Positions 45,728 through 61,565 are shown, counted from the first letter of the stretch. The stretch is DNA of 64,000 nt from Homarus americanus (GCF_018991925.1 NW_024756463.1:50001-114000), one strand, 5' to 3'. Notes: generated by a model from the sequence alone, not told the origin. Program-made: numbers and translations.

Positions 45728-45797
45728 TTGACAGGTACTAGGTGTGTTGACAGGTACTAGGTGTGTTGACAGGTACTAGGTGTGTTGACAGGTACTA
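45728..45797 (+). repeat. 19-bp tandem repeat, TGACAGGTACTAGGTGTGT
   Basis: Three full units and one partial one. Confidence 0.93.
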
Positions 45798-47183
<1,386 letters not shown>

Positions 47184-47374
47184 GCTCGTATCCCCACCCA
47201 AGGAAGCAACAACACAAGAGTCCTCCAGGACGTGACGACAAGCAATCAACCTCACTAACGTCGACATTTTTCTTCCGCTAAGCCCAAGTCTATAGTAAAT
47301 CCCCGAGTCACCCAGTTCGACATGACCACTCCATTAACATGCAAATCCCGGAGATTCCACCGAAGAAATGTTAA

Positions 47375-47740
47375 AGAATTAAATCCCTCCGATTCTTACG
47401 GGTGGATCCTGACTCCCCGCGTCATAAGGAAACACCGACGCGGGCATCACGGGTGAATTTAGAGATCTTGGGTGGGATTATGCCGCGTGATGCTTCCACT
47501 GATGAACACCAAAAACAGCCGCGAGGAGGCGCTGTTGGGGAGGAGGAAGAGGAGGAGTCAATGATGCGGTCTACACTAGAGGTGACATTTGTTAAGGATG
47601 CCGGTAATAAACCATCTGATAAAGAAGCCATATACAAAAATACTGGTGAAAAAACCAATCATGAAACGTGTAACGGAGGTGAGAAAAATAATTCTGTAAA
47701 TCATGGTGTAGCAACATGCACCTTAGTCAGGTTTAGCTTA
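47375..47740 (+). other. non-repetitive open frame, status unknown
   Basis: The stretch from 47375 into the satellite at 47741 is open in one frame. It is compositionally more protein-like than other frames here (acidic GEEEEEES, then KDAGNKPSDKEAIYK and a polar tail). A GGAGGTGAGAAA at 47677 could be a splice donor. No domain is recognised and no ATG sits at a natural start. It could be an exon fragment or chance. Confidence 0.2.
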
Positions 47741-50328
47741 ATACACCAGGGTACACCTTGATACACCAGAGTACATCTTGATACACCAGAGTACACCTTG
47801 ATACACCAGGGTACACCTTGATACACCAGGGTACACCTTGATACACCAGGGGTACACCTTACACAGGCACCTTGATACACCAGGGTACACCTTGATACAC
47901 CAGGGTACACTTGATACACCAGGGTACACCTTGATACACCAGAGTACACCTTGATACACCAGGGTACACCTTGATACACCAGGGTACACCTTGATACACC
48001 AGAGTACACCTTGATACACCAGGGTACACCTTGATACACCAGGGTACACCTTGATACACCAGGGTACACCTTGATACCCAGGGTACACCTTGTACCAGAG
48101 TACACCTTGATACACCAGGGTACACCTGATACACCAGGGTACCTTGATACCCAGGGTACACACCGATACACCGAGTACAGATACACCAGGGCTGATACAC
48201 CAGGGTACACCTTGATACCAGGGTACACTTGATACCAGGGTACCTTGATACACCAGGGTACACCTTGATCCAGGGTACCTTGATACACAGAGTACACCTT
48301 GATACACCAGTGCCTTGATACACCAGGGTACACCTTGATACACAGGGTACACCTTGATACACCAGGGTACACCTTGATACAAAATTACCTTGATACACCG
48401 GGCGATCCCTTGATACCCAGGTACACCTTGATACACCAGAGTACACCTTGATACAGGGTCGTACACCAGGGTTGATCGCCGGTAACACTTGATACACCAG
48501 GGTACCTTGATACATCCAGGTACACCTTGATACACCAGGGTACACCTTGATACACCAGGGTACACGATACATCAGGGTACACCAGACACCAGGTACACCT
48601 TGATACACCAGGTACACCTTGATACAGGGTACACCTTGATACACCAGGGTACACCTTGATACACCAGGGTACACCTTGATACACCAGGGTACACCTTGAT
48701 ACACCAGAGTACACCTTGATACATCAGGGTACACCTTGATACACCAGGGTACACCTTGATACACCAGGGTACACCTTGATACATCAGGGTACACCTTGAT
48801 ACACCAGGGTACACCTTGATACATCAGGGTACACCTTGATACACCAGAGTACACCTTGATACACCAGGGTACACCTTGATACACCAGAGTACACCTTGAT
48901 ACACCAGGGTACACCTTGATACACCAGGGTACACCTTAATACACCAGGGTACACCTTGATACACCAGGGTACACCTTGATACACCAGAGTACACCTTGAT
49001 ACACCAGGGTACACCTTGATACGCCAGGGTACACCTTGATACACCAGGGTACCTTGATACCAGGGTACCTTGATGCAAGGTACACCTTGATACAGGGTAC
49101 CTGTGATACACCAAGTACACCTTGATGCACCAGAGTACTGCCTTGATACACCGGGTACGGTACACCAATTTACACCTTGATACATCAGGGTACACCTTGA
49201 TGCATCAGGGTACCTGTGATACACCAGGGTACACCTTGATACACCAGGGTACACCTTGATGCACCAGAGTACCTTGATGCAGGGTGCATGATACACCAAA
49301 TTGCCTTGATACGCAGGGGTACACCTTGATGCACACCAGGGTACATGATACACCAGGGTACACCTTGATACATCAAGAGTACCTTGATGCAGGGTACGCG
49401 ATGCATCAGGGTACGCAGCAATACATCAGGGTACATCTTGATACACCAGGGCACCTTGATGCATGGAGTACACCTTGATACACCAGGGTACACCTTGATA
49501 CATCAGAAGTCTTGCCTTGATACACCAGAGTACACCTTGATACACCAGAGTACACCTTGATACACCAGGGTACACCTTGATACACCAGGGTACACCTTGA
49601 TACACCAGGGTACACCTTGATACATCAGGGTACACCTTGATACACCAGGGTACACCTTGATACACCAGGGTACACCTTGATACACCAGAGTACATCTTGA
49701 TACACCAGAGTACACCTTGATACACCAGGGTACACCTTGATACACCAGAGTACACCTTGATACACCAGGGTACACCTTGATACACCAGGGTACACCTTGA
49801 TACACCAGGGTACACCTTGATACACCAGGGTACACCTTGATACACCAGAGTACACCTTGGAAGTACACCAAATTGCTCCCTTGATGCACCAGGGTACACC
49901 TTGATACACCAGGGTACACCTTGATACACCAGGGTACACCTTGATACACCAGGGTACACCTTGATACACCAGGGTACACCTTGATACACCAGAGTACACC
50001 TTGATACATCAGGGTACACCTTGATACACCAGGGTACACCTTGATACACCAGGGTACACCTTGATACATCAGGGTACACCTTGATACACCAGGGTACACC
50101 TTGATACATCAGGGTACACCTTGATACACCAGAGTACACCTTGATACACCAGGGTACACCTTGATACACCAGAGTACACCTTGATACACCAGGGTACACC
50201 TTGATACACCAGGGTACACCTTAATACACCAGGGTACACCTTGATACACCAGGGTACACCTTGATACACCAGAGTACACCTTGATACACCAGGGTACACC
50301 TTGATACGCCAGGGTACACCTTGATACA
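47741..50328 (+). repeat. 20-bp satellite array, about 2.6 kb
   Basis: About 125-130 units of GATACACCAGGGTACACCTT. The unit is itself two diverged 10-bp halves (on the minus strand GGTGTACCCT and GGTGTATCAA). The parts 48080-48630 and 49060-49520 are rich in deletions and substitutions, while 48630-49050 and 49540-50328 are highly regular. Minus-strand frames of up to 351 codons are artefacts of a stop-free unit. Confidence 0.98.
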
Positions 50329-51340
50329 AAATATATCGGTGGCTGGGTTTTTTCCGCTAGGTTTATTACCCAGGTTACAGAGAGTGGCTCCCTTGCACAG
50401 GGTGAATAGTACCAGCTTAATACCTCTGTCTTTTATCATTTACTTCTGGGGGCTTTCGTTTCAGTGACTTGTGTTTGGTGGTCAAAGTCTATCATGTTGT
50501 TATGAACACTAGGAACAGCTTAGGGGTGTTGCTGTTGGCTGAGGTCCGTGGCTCTTTATGCCTTACCAAAGTTGCTACCTGTAAATATTCGTTGGAGATC
50601 AGTGTAAATGTGTTTAAACGGCTGAGTGTTTAAGGATATCGATGTTCATGTGTTTGTCTGTGTCTCCTGTTCAGATATTTGACCCACCCGTCCGCCAAGT
50701 TTTTCGTGTTCGTTTGTCAGAGTATGATAGAACATTTGATATTTCCCTACCCTTATTATTGATCACAATATATAACATTATAAATGCTAAACAAATGTTA
50801 GAGAAGCGAAGTGATTTCCAAAACAAAATGAATCCTCTAACAAAAAAAAAAGCAATTAAAATGTACGGGTATTATCATACACGAAATTAAGTATACTGTG
50901 GACGTATCATTTTTTCCTTTATGGGTTTATTTTATGTTGACCAGCGAACAATAAATTATATATGATGTAAATATGTTTGTGTGCGTTTGACGTTTACATT
51001 GTCATGGGTATCGTCACAGTAAATAGATATATTCACTGGAAATTATGATTAGTGTGTTAAATAAAATAAAAAATAACTAAGTTTTTAACACTCGATGATT
51101 ACTGTCTAAACTGTCTTAGTGAACAGTGCTTAAACCTTGTATTTTGAAGCCCAGAAATCCGTCTTGATAACTGTATATTAATAAATAATTGGGGTATATT
51201 TATGTTTAGAAGTTAAGGTTTTCAGAGATGTAAGACCTATAGTGAGTGTTTACTGTTAACCCTTGGGAGGAGAAACATGTACACTTACACCAGGGTGATC
51301 ATGATCCTGGTAATATTATAGATGGATCACCTGAAGAATA
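50329..51340. other. unique AT-rich sequence
   Basis: Frame 50642-50890 (82 codons, plus) is unrecognised. The GGATCACCTGAAGAATAACC motif at 51322-51341 leads straight into the next array. Confidence 0.5.
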
Positions 51341-51982
51341 ACCTAACCTAACCTAACCTGCTACCCCATCTAACCTAACCTAACCTGCTACCCCATCTAA
51401 CCTAACCTAACCTGCTACCCCATCTAACCTAACCTAACCTGCTACCCCATCTAACCTAACCTAACCTGCTACCCCATCTAACCTAACCTAACCTGCTACC
51501 CCATCTAACCTAATCCTGCTACCCCATCTAACCTAACCATCCCCTAACCTAACCTGCTACCCCATCTAACCTAACCTAACCTGCTACCCCATCTAACCTA
51601 ACCTAACCTAACCTACTACCCCATCTAACCTAACCTGCTACCCATATAACCTAACCTAACCTGCTACATCTAACCTAACCTAACCTGCTACCCCATCTAA
51701 CCTAACCTAACCTGCTACCCCATCTAACCTAACCTGCTACCCCATCTAACCTAACCTAACCTGCTACCCCATCTAACCTAACCTAACCTGCTACCCCATC
51801 TAACCTAACCTAACCTGCTACCCCATCTAACCTAACCTAACCTGCTACCCCATCTAACCTAACCTAACCTGCTACCCCATCTAACCTAACCTGCTACCCC
51901 ATCTAACCTAACCTAACCTGCTACCCCATCTAACCTAACCTAACCTGCTACCCCATCTAACCTAACCTAACCTAACCATCTA
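51341..51982 (-). repeat. 27-bp satellite built on CCTAA telomere motif
   Basis: About 23 units of CCTAACCTAACCTGCTACCC + CATCTAA. Each unit contains two to three CCTAA telomere-type pentamers plus a fixed CTGCTACCCCAT spacer. Copies with one pentamer more or fewer occur, as expected from slippage within the pentamers. Confidence 0.96.
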
Positions 51983-53278
51983 AAGTTTGATGAAAAAAAA
52001 TCTCGTAAAGCAAACGGTCGCGTATGTGGAATGACACTATCTTACCTACTGTTAGGTACTTGGCCGTTGGTTTACTCACTATCATGGTCTGTTGTAGCTA
52101 GTTCCCGATTATGTCCGAGTGTTATGCTTACTCAGTTACTTATTGTTTTTGAGTCAGTTAACATTTAGGTATTGTTACGTACCAGGTGTGTTGATTAGAT
52201 TACCAGCTATGTGGGATCAAGTTACCACCTGTGTTGACTAAGTTACCATCTGTTTTTAAAGGACGAATTTGTATCAGTAACTTTTTTGTTCTTAATTACA
52301 ATCTTTCTTAAGGTATAACTGGCATTATCAACACCATTACAGGTTTGGATGTAAAGAACAGGTAATATAATTTGCATATCTTAACACTAATAAGAAATGG
52401 CTTAACCTAGATATGATGAATAACGAAAAATAATATAAATTATTACCTTTCCATTATTTGAATTAATAAACAAACTTCTCTCTGCATCGTGCAAAATTGG
52501 ATAAAAAGTTTCCTGATTTGTGGATTTAAAACTGGTTCACTTAGATCAAAAATAGGGATTGAAAATGTAGGCAGCAGTAAAACTGATCATTATCAATTAG
52601 AGGAAAAATTTCGGTGCTCTGTGGGCAACTTCTAATGCGATTTTGAGCAATTAATAAGCGAAGCTCACCCAAATGTTGCCATTTTTACGTTGTAGTCCAG
52701 AAATATTGCAAATACTGGCCGCATTTTCTTTATAACTGAGTACCTCCATGTTTATTGTTTTATGGTCAGTTTTGTTATACAGTTTATTATAAGAGAGTTT
52801 AGTGGTGCGTGGGCCGAGGGTGACGACGGACGGAGCAACGAGTTGACTGTGGGAGAGTAATGAAAGATTTGACGAGGCAGCCGCCGGTGAAACGAGAAGT
52901 CCCTCTAGACTTACCGTATTTGTACAGATGTACTGTACTGTGTACATTCATCTCGTTGGCAGATTTATCACCTTGAACTCCAGTATATTACGATGTTTTC
53001 CCAAATTTTAAACTGGCCTATATTGAGGGATGACCATGTAAGTAATCACAATACAAACTATAAGTGAAAAGCATTATCACTAACCTAACCTATCATAACC
53101 TAACATAACCTAACCTAACCTATCCATATTTAGGTATATAGGTTGATTTTATGATAGAAAACGTCTTAAAGAATTTATTTTATCTTTTATAAACTAATTT
53201 CCATTATATTATAGCAACAAAAATAAAGGTTGTTTTTGTTTAGCAAAAATGTCAGTTGTATTTTAAGACTTAAATGAA
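51983..53278. other. unique AT-rich sequence
   Basis: CCTAACC-type tract at 53080-53122. Frame 52651-52947 (98 codons, minus) is unrecognised. No gene called. Confidence 0.45.
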
Positions 53279-53299
53279 CACACACACACACACACACAT

Positions 53300-53374
<75 letters not shown>
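53279..53374. repeat. (CA)n-(TA)n compound microsatellite
   Basis: CA run with ATACA step, then about 34 TA units. Confidence 0.97.
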
Positions 53375-53375
<1 letters not shown>

Positions 53376-56300
53376 TCATTTTCATAGTAAGATTTTTGTA
53401 CATACAGGAGTCTTTGTAGTGATGTATGGGGTTGTGTTGTTATATAGGCACTGTAGTCTTACCAGCTGTGCTGGGGTCATTTGTGCCGCTCCAGGATGCG
53501 AACATTTTGAATTCTGAAAAAAAATCTCTCTGCTTACTTTTCCGCATAATACGAGTTTTATTCCTTTCACTGTGGCCTGAAATTTTTAAATGCCATTCGA
53601 GATAAAAAGTAATAAAACTTTCATGGGCGTAGTCTGTGATTCTTTTTCTTATATTGAAAAAATATCTTGTTAGTTTTGGAATTGAATGATATTTTAACAA
53701 ATGTAAATTCATATCTAGGATTTTTTTCTTGTAATTGTGAATATGAATTAAAATAATCTCCTTAGCCAGGATTAATGACTGCTATGCTAATCTGTTTGTA
53801 TTGATATACTGGAAAAGTAATTGTATCAAAAAGCGTAGTGAGACCACTACAGATGGCTATTATTTTTGTTTTTAGTTTTTGAATCTTCGTAACATCACAG
53901 ATTAAAAATATATTATTATTTAAGTTATGATATCATGAAATGAATATAAAATAAGAATATTTTAATATCAACTGGTCAGCACATGTCATCACTAATGGTT
54001 TACGTTGGGTCAGTACTGCAACATACTGTACTGTACTTTAGTAACTCATACCGTACTTTCTTTTTCTCAAGTGCGTTAAGAGTGTCGAATTGAGGTGAAT
54101 TCTGTAAATCTTAATAACTAGAACAAATATGGGAATCTTTGTGGCAAGTGAGCTTCTATTTTATATTTGCTCTAATTAGATTCGTACTTCAGAAATAAAA
54201 AAAGTAAAGTATATATTTGCTTAAATATTAATGTTGAGTGGTTGTCGATGATTTGTTCTCATACAGTTACCAATCACTGTTCTTTGATGACAATATAGGT
54301 GGTGGAAACTGGAAAATTTTCTGGGAGTTACGTACGCATTGTTTACACGTACGCATTGTTTACATTTGGGGCTACAAGCGTATGACCAAAGATATTAATA
54401 TTAGCATCTTTGGTATATGATAGTCTCAGAATACTATACGCGCTTCGGTGAATAAAATCAATTCATCAGTAAACTATAGTTGACTTCGGTAGGAACTGAC
54501 TACTGAACATTACTGATTATTGTCCTGTTTCTGTAAAAATCGTCTTAGCTATAGGTCAGTGGTGGTTTGTTTGAATTTGCGAGCCGAGTTATTATTTTGC
54601 CGTTTTTATTGTAAACTTCACGATGATTTGTCAACAACAGCAGTAATATAATAAATGAAAATAAGCATGAATGTTTATCTACAAATTTATTATGTTTTTT
54701 ACTACATCAGTCCTTTACAGTACATATCATTGTTTTCTTCAGCAACAAATGTTCATAATTTTTCCCAACGCGTTCTTGTCTACAACGAAGGAACATCATA
54801 ACTTTTTACCTCCCTTACCCATTTCGTTGACAAGAACAAGTGTTTAGTATTTATATGAAAATAATTTGTAAAAAAAAAAATAATAATATGTCGGTTCAAG
54901 TATAGGAAGATTGTTCGATGAATATGTTGTTTGGTATAGTGACGTTATTATGAATTTTATTTGTCGGGGATAATTTTCGGGAAATCTGAATGCTAGAATA
55001 AGTTTGGGGGAAAAAATTGGCAAACCATTTTTTCCGAAAACTTTGAGTGTCCTGAAAACTAATATCTTGTTTGCCCCGCACGAAAGTTTATTAGATTATT
55101 AATATTCGTTGAAATTCGTTTTACGGAAACTTACCCAACTATAGGTTACGTGGGGGGTCAAATGCTTAATTTCTGGAGACGGATATTAGCGAATGTTGGT
55201 AATTACAACAAAATTATAAGATTACTGAAAAATTGATGGAGACATTTTTTTTCTCGCCCTTAAATCTCCAAAGTTGTTAAATAAGTATGATAAAATTTTA
55301 GCGTTGTAAATTCTGCTCATTAACGAGAATAGTGTTCAAAGGGGATGACATTACCTGGAACCGCCGTTTGCAATAAAAACAATATGAAAATAAGAAGTTC
55401 CTCTTGACTTTATGAATACACAATGTTCAGTTAATTTTTCATGTTTAACCCTAGGCTCTTTAGTTATTTGCCTTGTTTTCTCCTTTTACTGATTACTGTC
55501 AGTCTCGTGTTTTCAGCATTATTTCCTACTTTACTGTTTGTCTTATGTTCTTATATTAAATTGAGTTATATATTTCTTATTTTTCATGGATATTTGATTT
55601 TGATTTTATTTATTTTTTAATGTGAGATAACAATTTAATGTTATTCATTCAATTTGTAAGTTATTGGCGGTGTAGACAAATTATTTTTCTTTTCTTTTTT
55701 ATTTTACAAGTTATAGATAGACTCGTTACGTGATTAAGAAGATTCGTTGACCCAGTGGACACAAGACTCACTTCACCATTACCACTCAGCCACCTAAAGG
55801 AAAGGAACATTTTCAAATCACCTGCTTCTCTCGACTGGGGGTGGGGGGCAGCGGGATGGATGAGGGATCTTCACTTTCTTCTGCATGTTTATCAGAGTTC
55901 TCATGTGTAATCGTCTCAAGGAATCATAGAAACTTATTCGTATACTGCTGTTGGCAAGACAAAAACTTGTGCCAGTTTCTATTACCATAGGTTGGCCTTA
56001 ACTCGTGTTTAAAATGAACTTGTGTGAATAAATTGGTGGTGTGGTGGCCCCAGTGGTAGTATTGATGAAATTAGTAAGAATCGTCCATCTGCTCCGTTAA
56101 AAGGGCGATTGGGCGATTCCTGAAACACAAGGGACAATGTGTAATTCCATATCCCATCTTTATGTCGCAGTTCTTTCACTTTGATGATGGATAGAGCGAA
56201 AGCGATATAGCCGTACTGTAACGACTTCGTAAAATTATTGCTGTACTGTAATGTATAGTGACTTGTCTGCTCAACAACCCCCGGAGTAGTGTTTTATTCC

Positions 56301-56739
56301 TGAGTCAGATTGATATTCCCTACAGTCCCTTTGAGGGTCTTGTATACTCTGTTGTCTCCAGGTTATAGTCGAGTCGTACCGTAATATTATGATTGAAAGA
56401 AAATTAAAAAAAAATAACTGACAGGATTTGGTATAAAGTTTTCCAATAACATAAACTGGATTATGACGGATTATCACAAGTAGTCATCTTTACTAGTGGT
56501 TTGGTGTAAGCCAGTGTTACACAGCTGACAACACAAAATAATTATTTAAATTTTTCGGGAAAATATTTAATGTTCAGTGATGTGTATTAGCAAAGGTGCG
56601 CTAACTTGGTAATTATGCGGTTAAATATATCAGTTCACCGTCGGAATATAAAGAAAAATCAAGCAATTTGATAAAGTTTACTCAAACATGAACCTTTTGG
56701 TACGGAACACAATAGATAACGTCCTCAAAGAAAGTCACA
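53375..56739. other. AT-rich unique sequence
   Basis: About 3.4 kb with no recognised domain. Frames 53440-53712 and 54896-55081 (minus) and 54238-54420 (plus) look like chance. A 13-bp direct repeat TACGCATTGTTTAC occurs at about 54331 and 54350. Confidence 0.45.
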
Positions 56740-56890
56740 ATGTAATGGATGAAAACACACCACAACAACTGGCCGTGTGGGATTCGAACCCACACGCACC
56801 ACTCAGAGAATAAGTGAAGACGCTGGACGCTGGTATCAACTAAGTGATGCAGGGTGTAGCCCCCTATCTCACAATCTAAGCGGTGTGCGG
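56740..56890 (-). mobile_element. tRNA-derived SINE-like element
   Basis: On the minus strand GTGTGGGTTCGAATCCCACAC (56775-56795) forms a T arm with a 7-bp stem and TTCGAAT loop and contains a perfect B box GGTTCGAATCC. An A-box-like CACTTAGTTGATACC lies at 56833-56847. A-to-B spacing is about 58 nt, longer than a normal class I tRNA, and there is no clean acceptor stem. Best read as a tRNA-derived SINE head rather than a tRNA gene; a long-variable-arm tRNA pseudogene is the alternative. Confidence 0.5.
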
Positions 56891-58617
56891 CTTCCAATCC
56901 AGCAGGAACATTAGTGTTATTTGTACATGTATTGTGTTTCTCTGGGTGTTGTGGCCACTTTTTAAAGTGTCTACTGCAAAAATATTGATTTTATTAGACT
57001 AGATTTTATTAGGTGTAAAGTCATACATACATACTGTACACTAAGTACCTTAACCGAGGATAACAGATTAAGTACTGTATTATAAACACTAAGATACATA
57101 CATAAGACTGGTTTTGTTAATACATAAAGATTGGTGGTAGCGTCGGTGGCCAGGGAAGTTACACCATGACTTATGGGAACGGGTGTGGCAAGACTCAAGG
57201 TCTTCTTTAGACCTTGGCAAGACCCAGCCGTCGTGGGTTGTTGACCACATTATGTATCACTCTGCTTTAACAACTAGGATCACTAAGCGCACACTCTAGA
57301 TAAGTAAATACACTAGTCATCAACACTAAAAAAATAAGAAAGATATATCTCTCGGAGTCACGGGTTGTAACCGTGTGTTGGGGGAGAGAACCTGATCCCA
57401 ACTTCAGTGGCTCAAGTGTATTTGTTGGGAGTCCTGGCGGATGAGTTCACCATAAACCGCTTACTGTGAATGCTGGCTGTTTATGAATATATATTAACTA
57501 TTGAAAAAATATGCAAATAGATAAGTTAGAGAGCGGATTACTTCAAATCATGGAGTTGGATCATTAAATATATTACTTGCATGAAGTACCACAAATAACT
57601 GATTAACAAAAATACCGTGTTAGTGTTAATAGTAGAGGAAACATTTTTGTAAGGAGATATTTGTAATTAGTATAAATAAACAATGAAAATACACTTTAAT
57701 GTGAGCTTATTATCCATTTATACTTAAAGAAAATAGTTTTCCTTTAAAGGTAAAAATTTTACTCTGGAGAAGGTAACAGAAAGTTCAAGAAAAAAGATGA
57801 CGACTACTTTATCTGGGAGGGACGAAATATTAATTATCTTGAATTTTAGTTGTCGTCTTTCTTACTTCACTTTATGTTATGTTAGTTTTACATTATGGAT
57901 ATTAATTTCAGTCTTTTTGTTCATGTTTGTTCCGTTTGCTTATTATACTACAGTTTCATTAAAAGCTATATCGAGTTGTGCATGAGAACTAAATGCTTAT
58001 TGTAATGGTTCATGAAATTGTGTCTTCAGAAATGATAATTCCGTAAGTAGTGTTATTATGTGATGTACTAGTGGTGTATTAATGCATATGCTGTAGTACG
58101 CTGTGGGACGGAGGAGGGAGGTAGCTCAGATGTTTACAGGAGTTAGTGTTACAGGTTGTGTGTATATTGTGGCAGACAGTTTACTCCCTTCAGTCGGGTA
58201 GCTTGTGAGGGAGTTGACCAGTTTATATGGATTCACTGACTCACAGAAGATGGTGTATTTTTTTTCTACCTCTTGCACTGTCATCAATGTGGTAATGACT
58301 TAAGCGCCTTGCTCAATATAATGCATTTACCACTAACGTACAATGCCTTTCTCTGTTTCAATCGTAATACCAGTGAAGTTCGATGGCCAGGGATCTATGT
58401 GGAGATGTTCATATAAGCGAATGACAGTACTATAGTCGGTGTTGTGGCCGTGTTGTATCTGGTAATCTAAATTCAAGGAGTTTTTTTGCACAAGAGGGAA
58501 ACATATATTTACTTTCACGTCATTTGGTTAATTTCCGGTTCAAGGAGGACCTCAAGGTATACTCAGAAACATTTATTCGTTTTTTTTATTCATCTTCAAT
58601 TTCCATCTGATTAGCGA
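56891..58617. other. AT-rich unique sequence with a hairpin
   Basis: A hairpin CAAGGTCT-TCTTT-AGACCTTG lies at 57196-57216, flanked by GGCAAGAC direct repeats. Frame 57797-57985 (62 codons) is hydrophobic but unrecognised. No gene called. Confidence 0.45.
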
Positions 58618-58685
58618 CTCATACATACATTCATACAGTACATACATACATATACATACATATATACATACATACATACATGCAT
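58618..58685. repeat. (CATA)n microsatellite
   Basis: CATACATACATACATATACATA-type run with TATA interruptions. Confidence 0.93.
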
Positions 58686-58925
58686 ATTGCTGTCGGCTCA
58701 CTAATACATAATATTTCATTTACAGCATTTGTTTACTAATTGTTCAGGTTTGAGTTTTTCGGTAGTCTTTGGTCATAATAGAGACTAAGAAATAACACAG
58801 TGTTTTGAGTGAGGTTCAGGTTGTTATCCAGATTAACTGTCAATGTTTTCGTTCTTCATAGTAAAAATATTAGAAATACTTTAAGAAGAGAGAAATACCC
58901 GATACCGTAAGGACTCAAATGTGGC

Positions 58926-59093
58926 CGGAACATTCTATAGTAACTGGAATACCTCACATAGTAACTGGAATACCTCACATAGTAACTGGAATACCTCACA
59001 TATTAACTGGAACACTTGCATAGTAACTGGAACACCTCATATAGTAACTGGAACACCATATAGTAACTGGAAGTATATAGTAACTGTGACAAT
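58926..59093 (+). repeat. 21-bp minisatellite, AGTAACTGGAATACCTCACAT
   Basis: Eight units, becoming shorter and more diverged to the right (AGTAACTGGAACACCATAT, AGTAACTGGAAGTATAT). Confidence 0.94.
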
Positions 59094-59897
<804 letters not shown>

Positions 59898-59980
<83 letters not shown>

Positions 59981-60240
59981 GTGTATCTGTGTGTGTGTGT
60001 GTGTTTGTATCTGTGTGTGTGTGTGTGTTGTATCTGTGTGAGTGTGTGTGTGTGTGTGTGTTTGTATCTGTGTGTGTGTGTGTGTGTGTATCTGTGTGTG
60101 TGTGTGTGTGTTTGTATCTGTGTGAGTGTGTGTGTGTCTGTCTGTGTCTGCGTGCATGTATCTGTGTATATGTGTGTGTATGTCCGTGTTTTTATGTGTC
60201 TGTGTTTGTATATGTATATGTATTTGTATTTGTATGACTA
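59898..60240. repeat. (TA)n then (TG)n minisatellite
   Basis: TA to 59946, then TG with a repeating TTTGTATCTGTGTGTG interruption. Long alternating frames here are artefacts. Confidence 0.96.
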
Positions 60241-60524
60241 TGTGTACATAAAATAGTCTGGCTGTGTACGTGTAAACTATATTATAATCATGTGTGACTG
60301 TGTTTACATGTCGGCAAATAGACAGTTTGTTTACAATAAGACAGGCACTGTATATCCCCTAATTACCCTAATAGATAAGAGTCATTACGTCATCTACATA
60401 ATTAACGTAATATATAATCTCTTCAGGACATTAGGTGAACAGGTAAGTGTTTATGTAGGGAGATAAATAGGAATACACCTGGTTGTTTTGGGCTGTGGTA
60501 ATCACCCCCCAATGTCTACCTTAC
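60241..60524. other. unique sequence
   Basis: No recognised feature. Confidence 0.5.
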
Positions 60525-60805
60525 CTGCCTGACTGAATGACTGGCCTACTACTGACTGGTTGATTAACTGGTTGGCTGAATGGGGGACTAACTAGATGAG
60601 TGATTAAAATACTGATTAAATGATTGACTAACTGACTGACTGAATGCCTGATTGACTGAATGACTAACTAACTGACTGAATGCCTGATTGACTGAATGAC
60701 TAACTGACTCAGTGAATGAATGAATGAATGTGAACGATAGAATAACTAAATGGTTGAGTGAATGACTGGTTAACTGACTGACTGGTTGGCTAACTAACTG
60801 ACTGG
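60525..60805 (+). repeat. degenerate (ACTG)n/(AATG)n minisatellite
   Basis: ACTGACTGACTGAATGCCTG and GATTGACTGAATGACTAACT blocks occur twice, surrounded by diverged tetramers. Confidence 0.85.
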
Positions 60806-60871
60806 CTCGAATGCAGTAATGAACACTTCTCAATCACTTATCAGACTGAGTGATCTGAATTTCCTGTAATT

Positions 60872-60962
60872 TTTATTATTATTATTATTATTATTTGTTG
60901 TTATTTGTTGTTGTTATTTGTTGTTGTTATTTGTTATTATTATTTGTTGTTATTTGTTCCTG
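60872..60962 (+). repeat. (ATT)n then (TTATTTGTTG)n tract
   Basis: ATT run followed by five to six TTATTTGTTGTTG units. Confidence 0.92.
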
Positions 60963-60984
60963 GCGTTTGTTCTTGTTATTAAGG

Positions 60985-61036
60985 AATCATATCAGAGGTT
61001 CAAAGTTAACACGATGCTCTGTGTGTGTGTGTGTGT

Positions 61037-61094
<58 letters not shown>
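60985..61094 (+). repeat. dispersed motif and (GT)n
   Basis: ATCATATCAGAGGTTCAAAG at 60987 leads into (GT)n at 61019-61094, as at 28052-28161. Confidence 0.9.
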
Positions 61095-61135
61095 CATTCT
61101 AAACACAAGGGAACGCCGTTTTGTCTTAAAATCTA

Positions 61136-61510
61136 AGGATCACCTGAAGATTAGATATTCCAGTTTATTTTACCTGATGATGAAACACCTTAACGCTACA
61201 TGGGAGGTTTAGATTAAGTCAGATTAGCGTTAAGTTAGGTTAGGTTAGGTTAGGTCAGCGTTAATTGAAGATAGGTTAGATTAGATTAATGTAGATATGG
61301 TTAGATTAGGTCAGGTTAGGTTTGGTTGGTTTAGGTTAGAGCGGGTTAGATTAACTTCGGTTAGGTTAGATTAGATAAAATTAGGTTAGATCAGGTTAGG
61401 TTAAGATAGATTAGGTTAGGTTAGAGTAGGTTCAATTGGGTTAGTTTAGGTTTAGTTAGTATAAGGTAGATTAAGTTAGGTTAGAGTAAGTTGAATGAGG
61501 AATGTTAGAA
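61136..61510 (+). repeat. dispersed motif then degenerate TTAGG-like array
   Basis: GGATCACCTGAAGATTAGAT...ACCTTAACGCTACATGG (61136-61205) followed by about 290 bp of GGTTAG/GATTAG/GGTTAGGTTA variants (61220-61510). Confidence 0.88.
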
Positions 61511-61565
61511 CAGTTAGGATTAGATTAGGCTTGCGTGAGGATGGCAGTCAAGCTTCAGGTGAAAT

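Noticed and set aside
47701..50199. Minus-strand frames up to 351 codons (VYQGVPWCIK repeats)
   Set aside because: Simple translation of the 20-bp satellite in its stop-free strand.
56740..56890. A functional tRNA gene
   Set aside because: The T arm is perfect but A-to-B spacing is long and no acceptor stem closes the structure.
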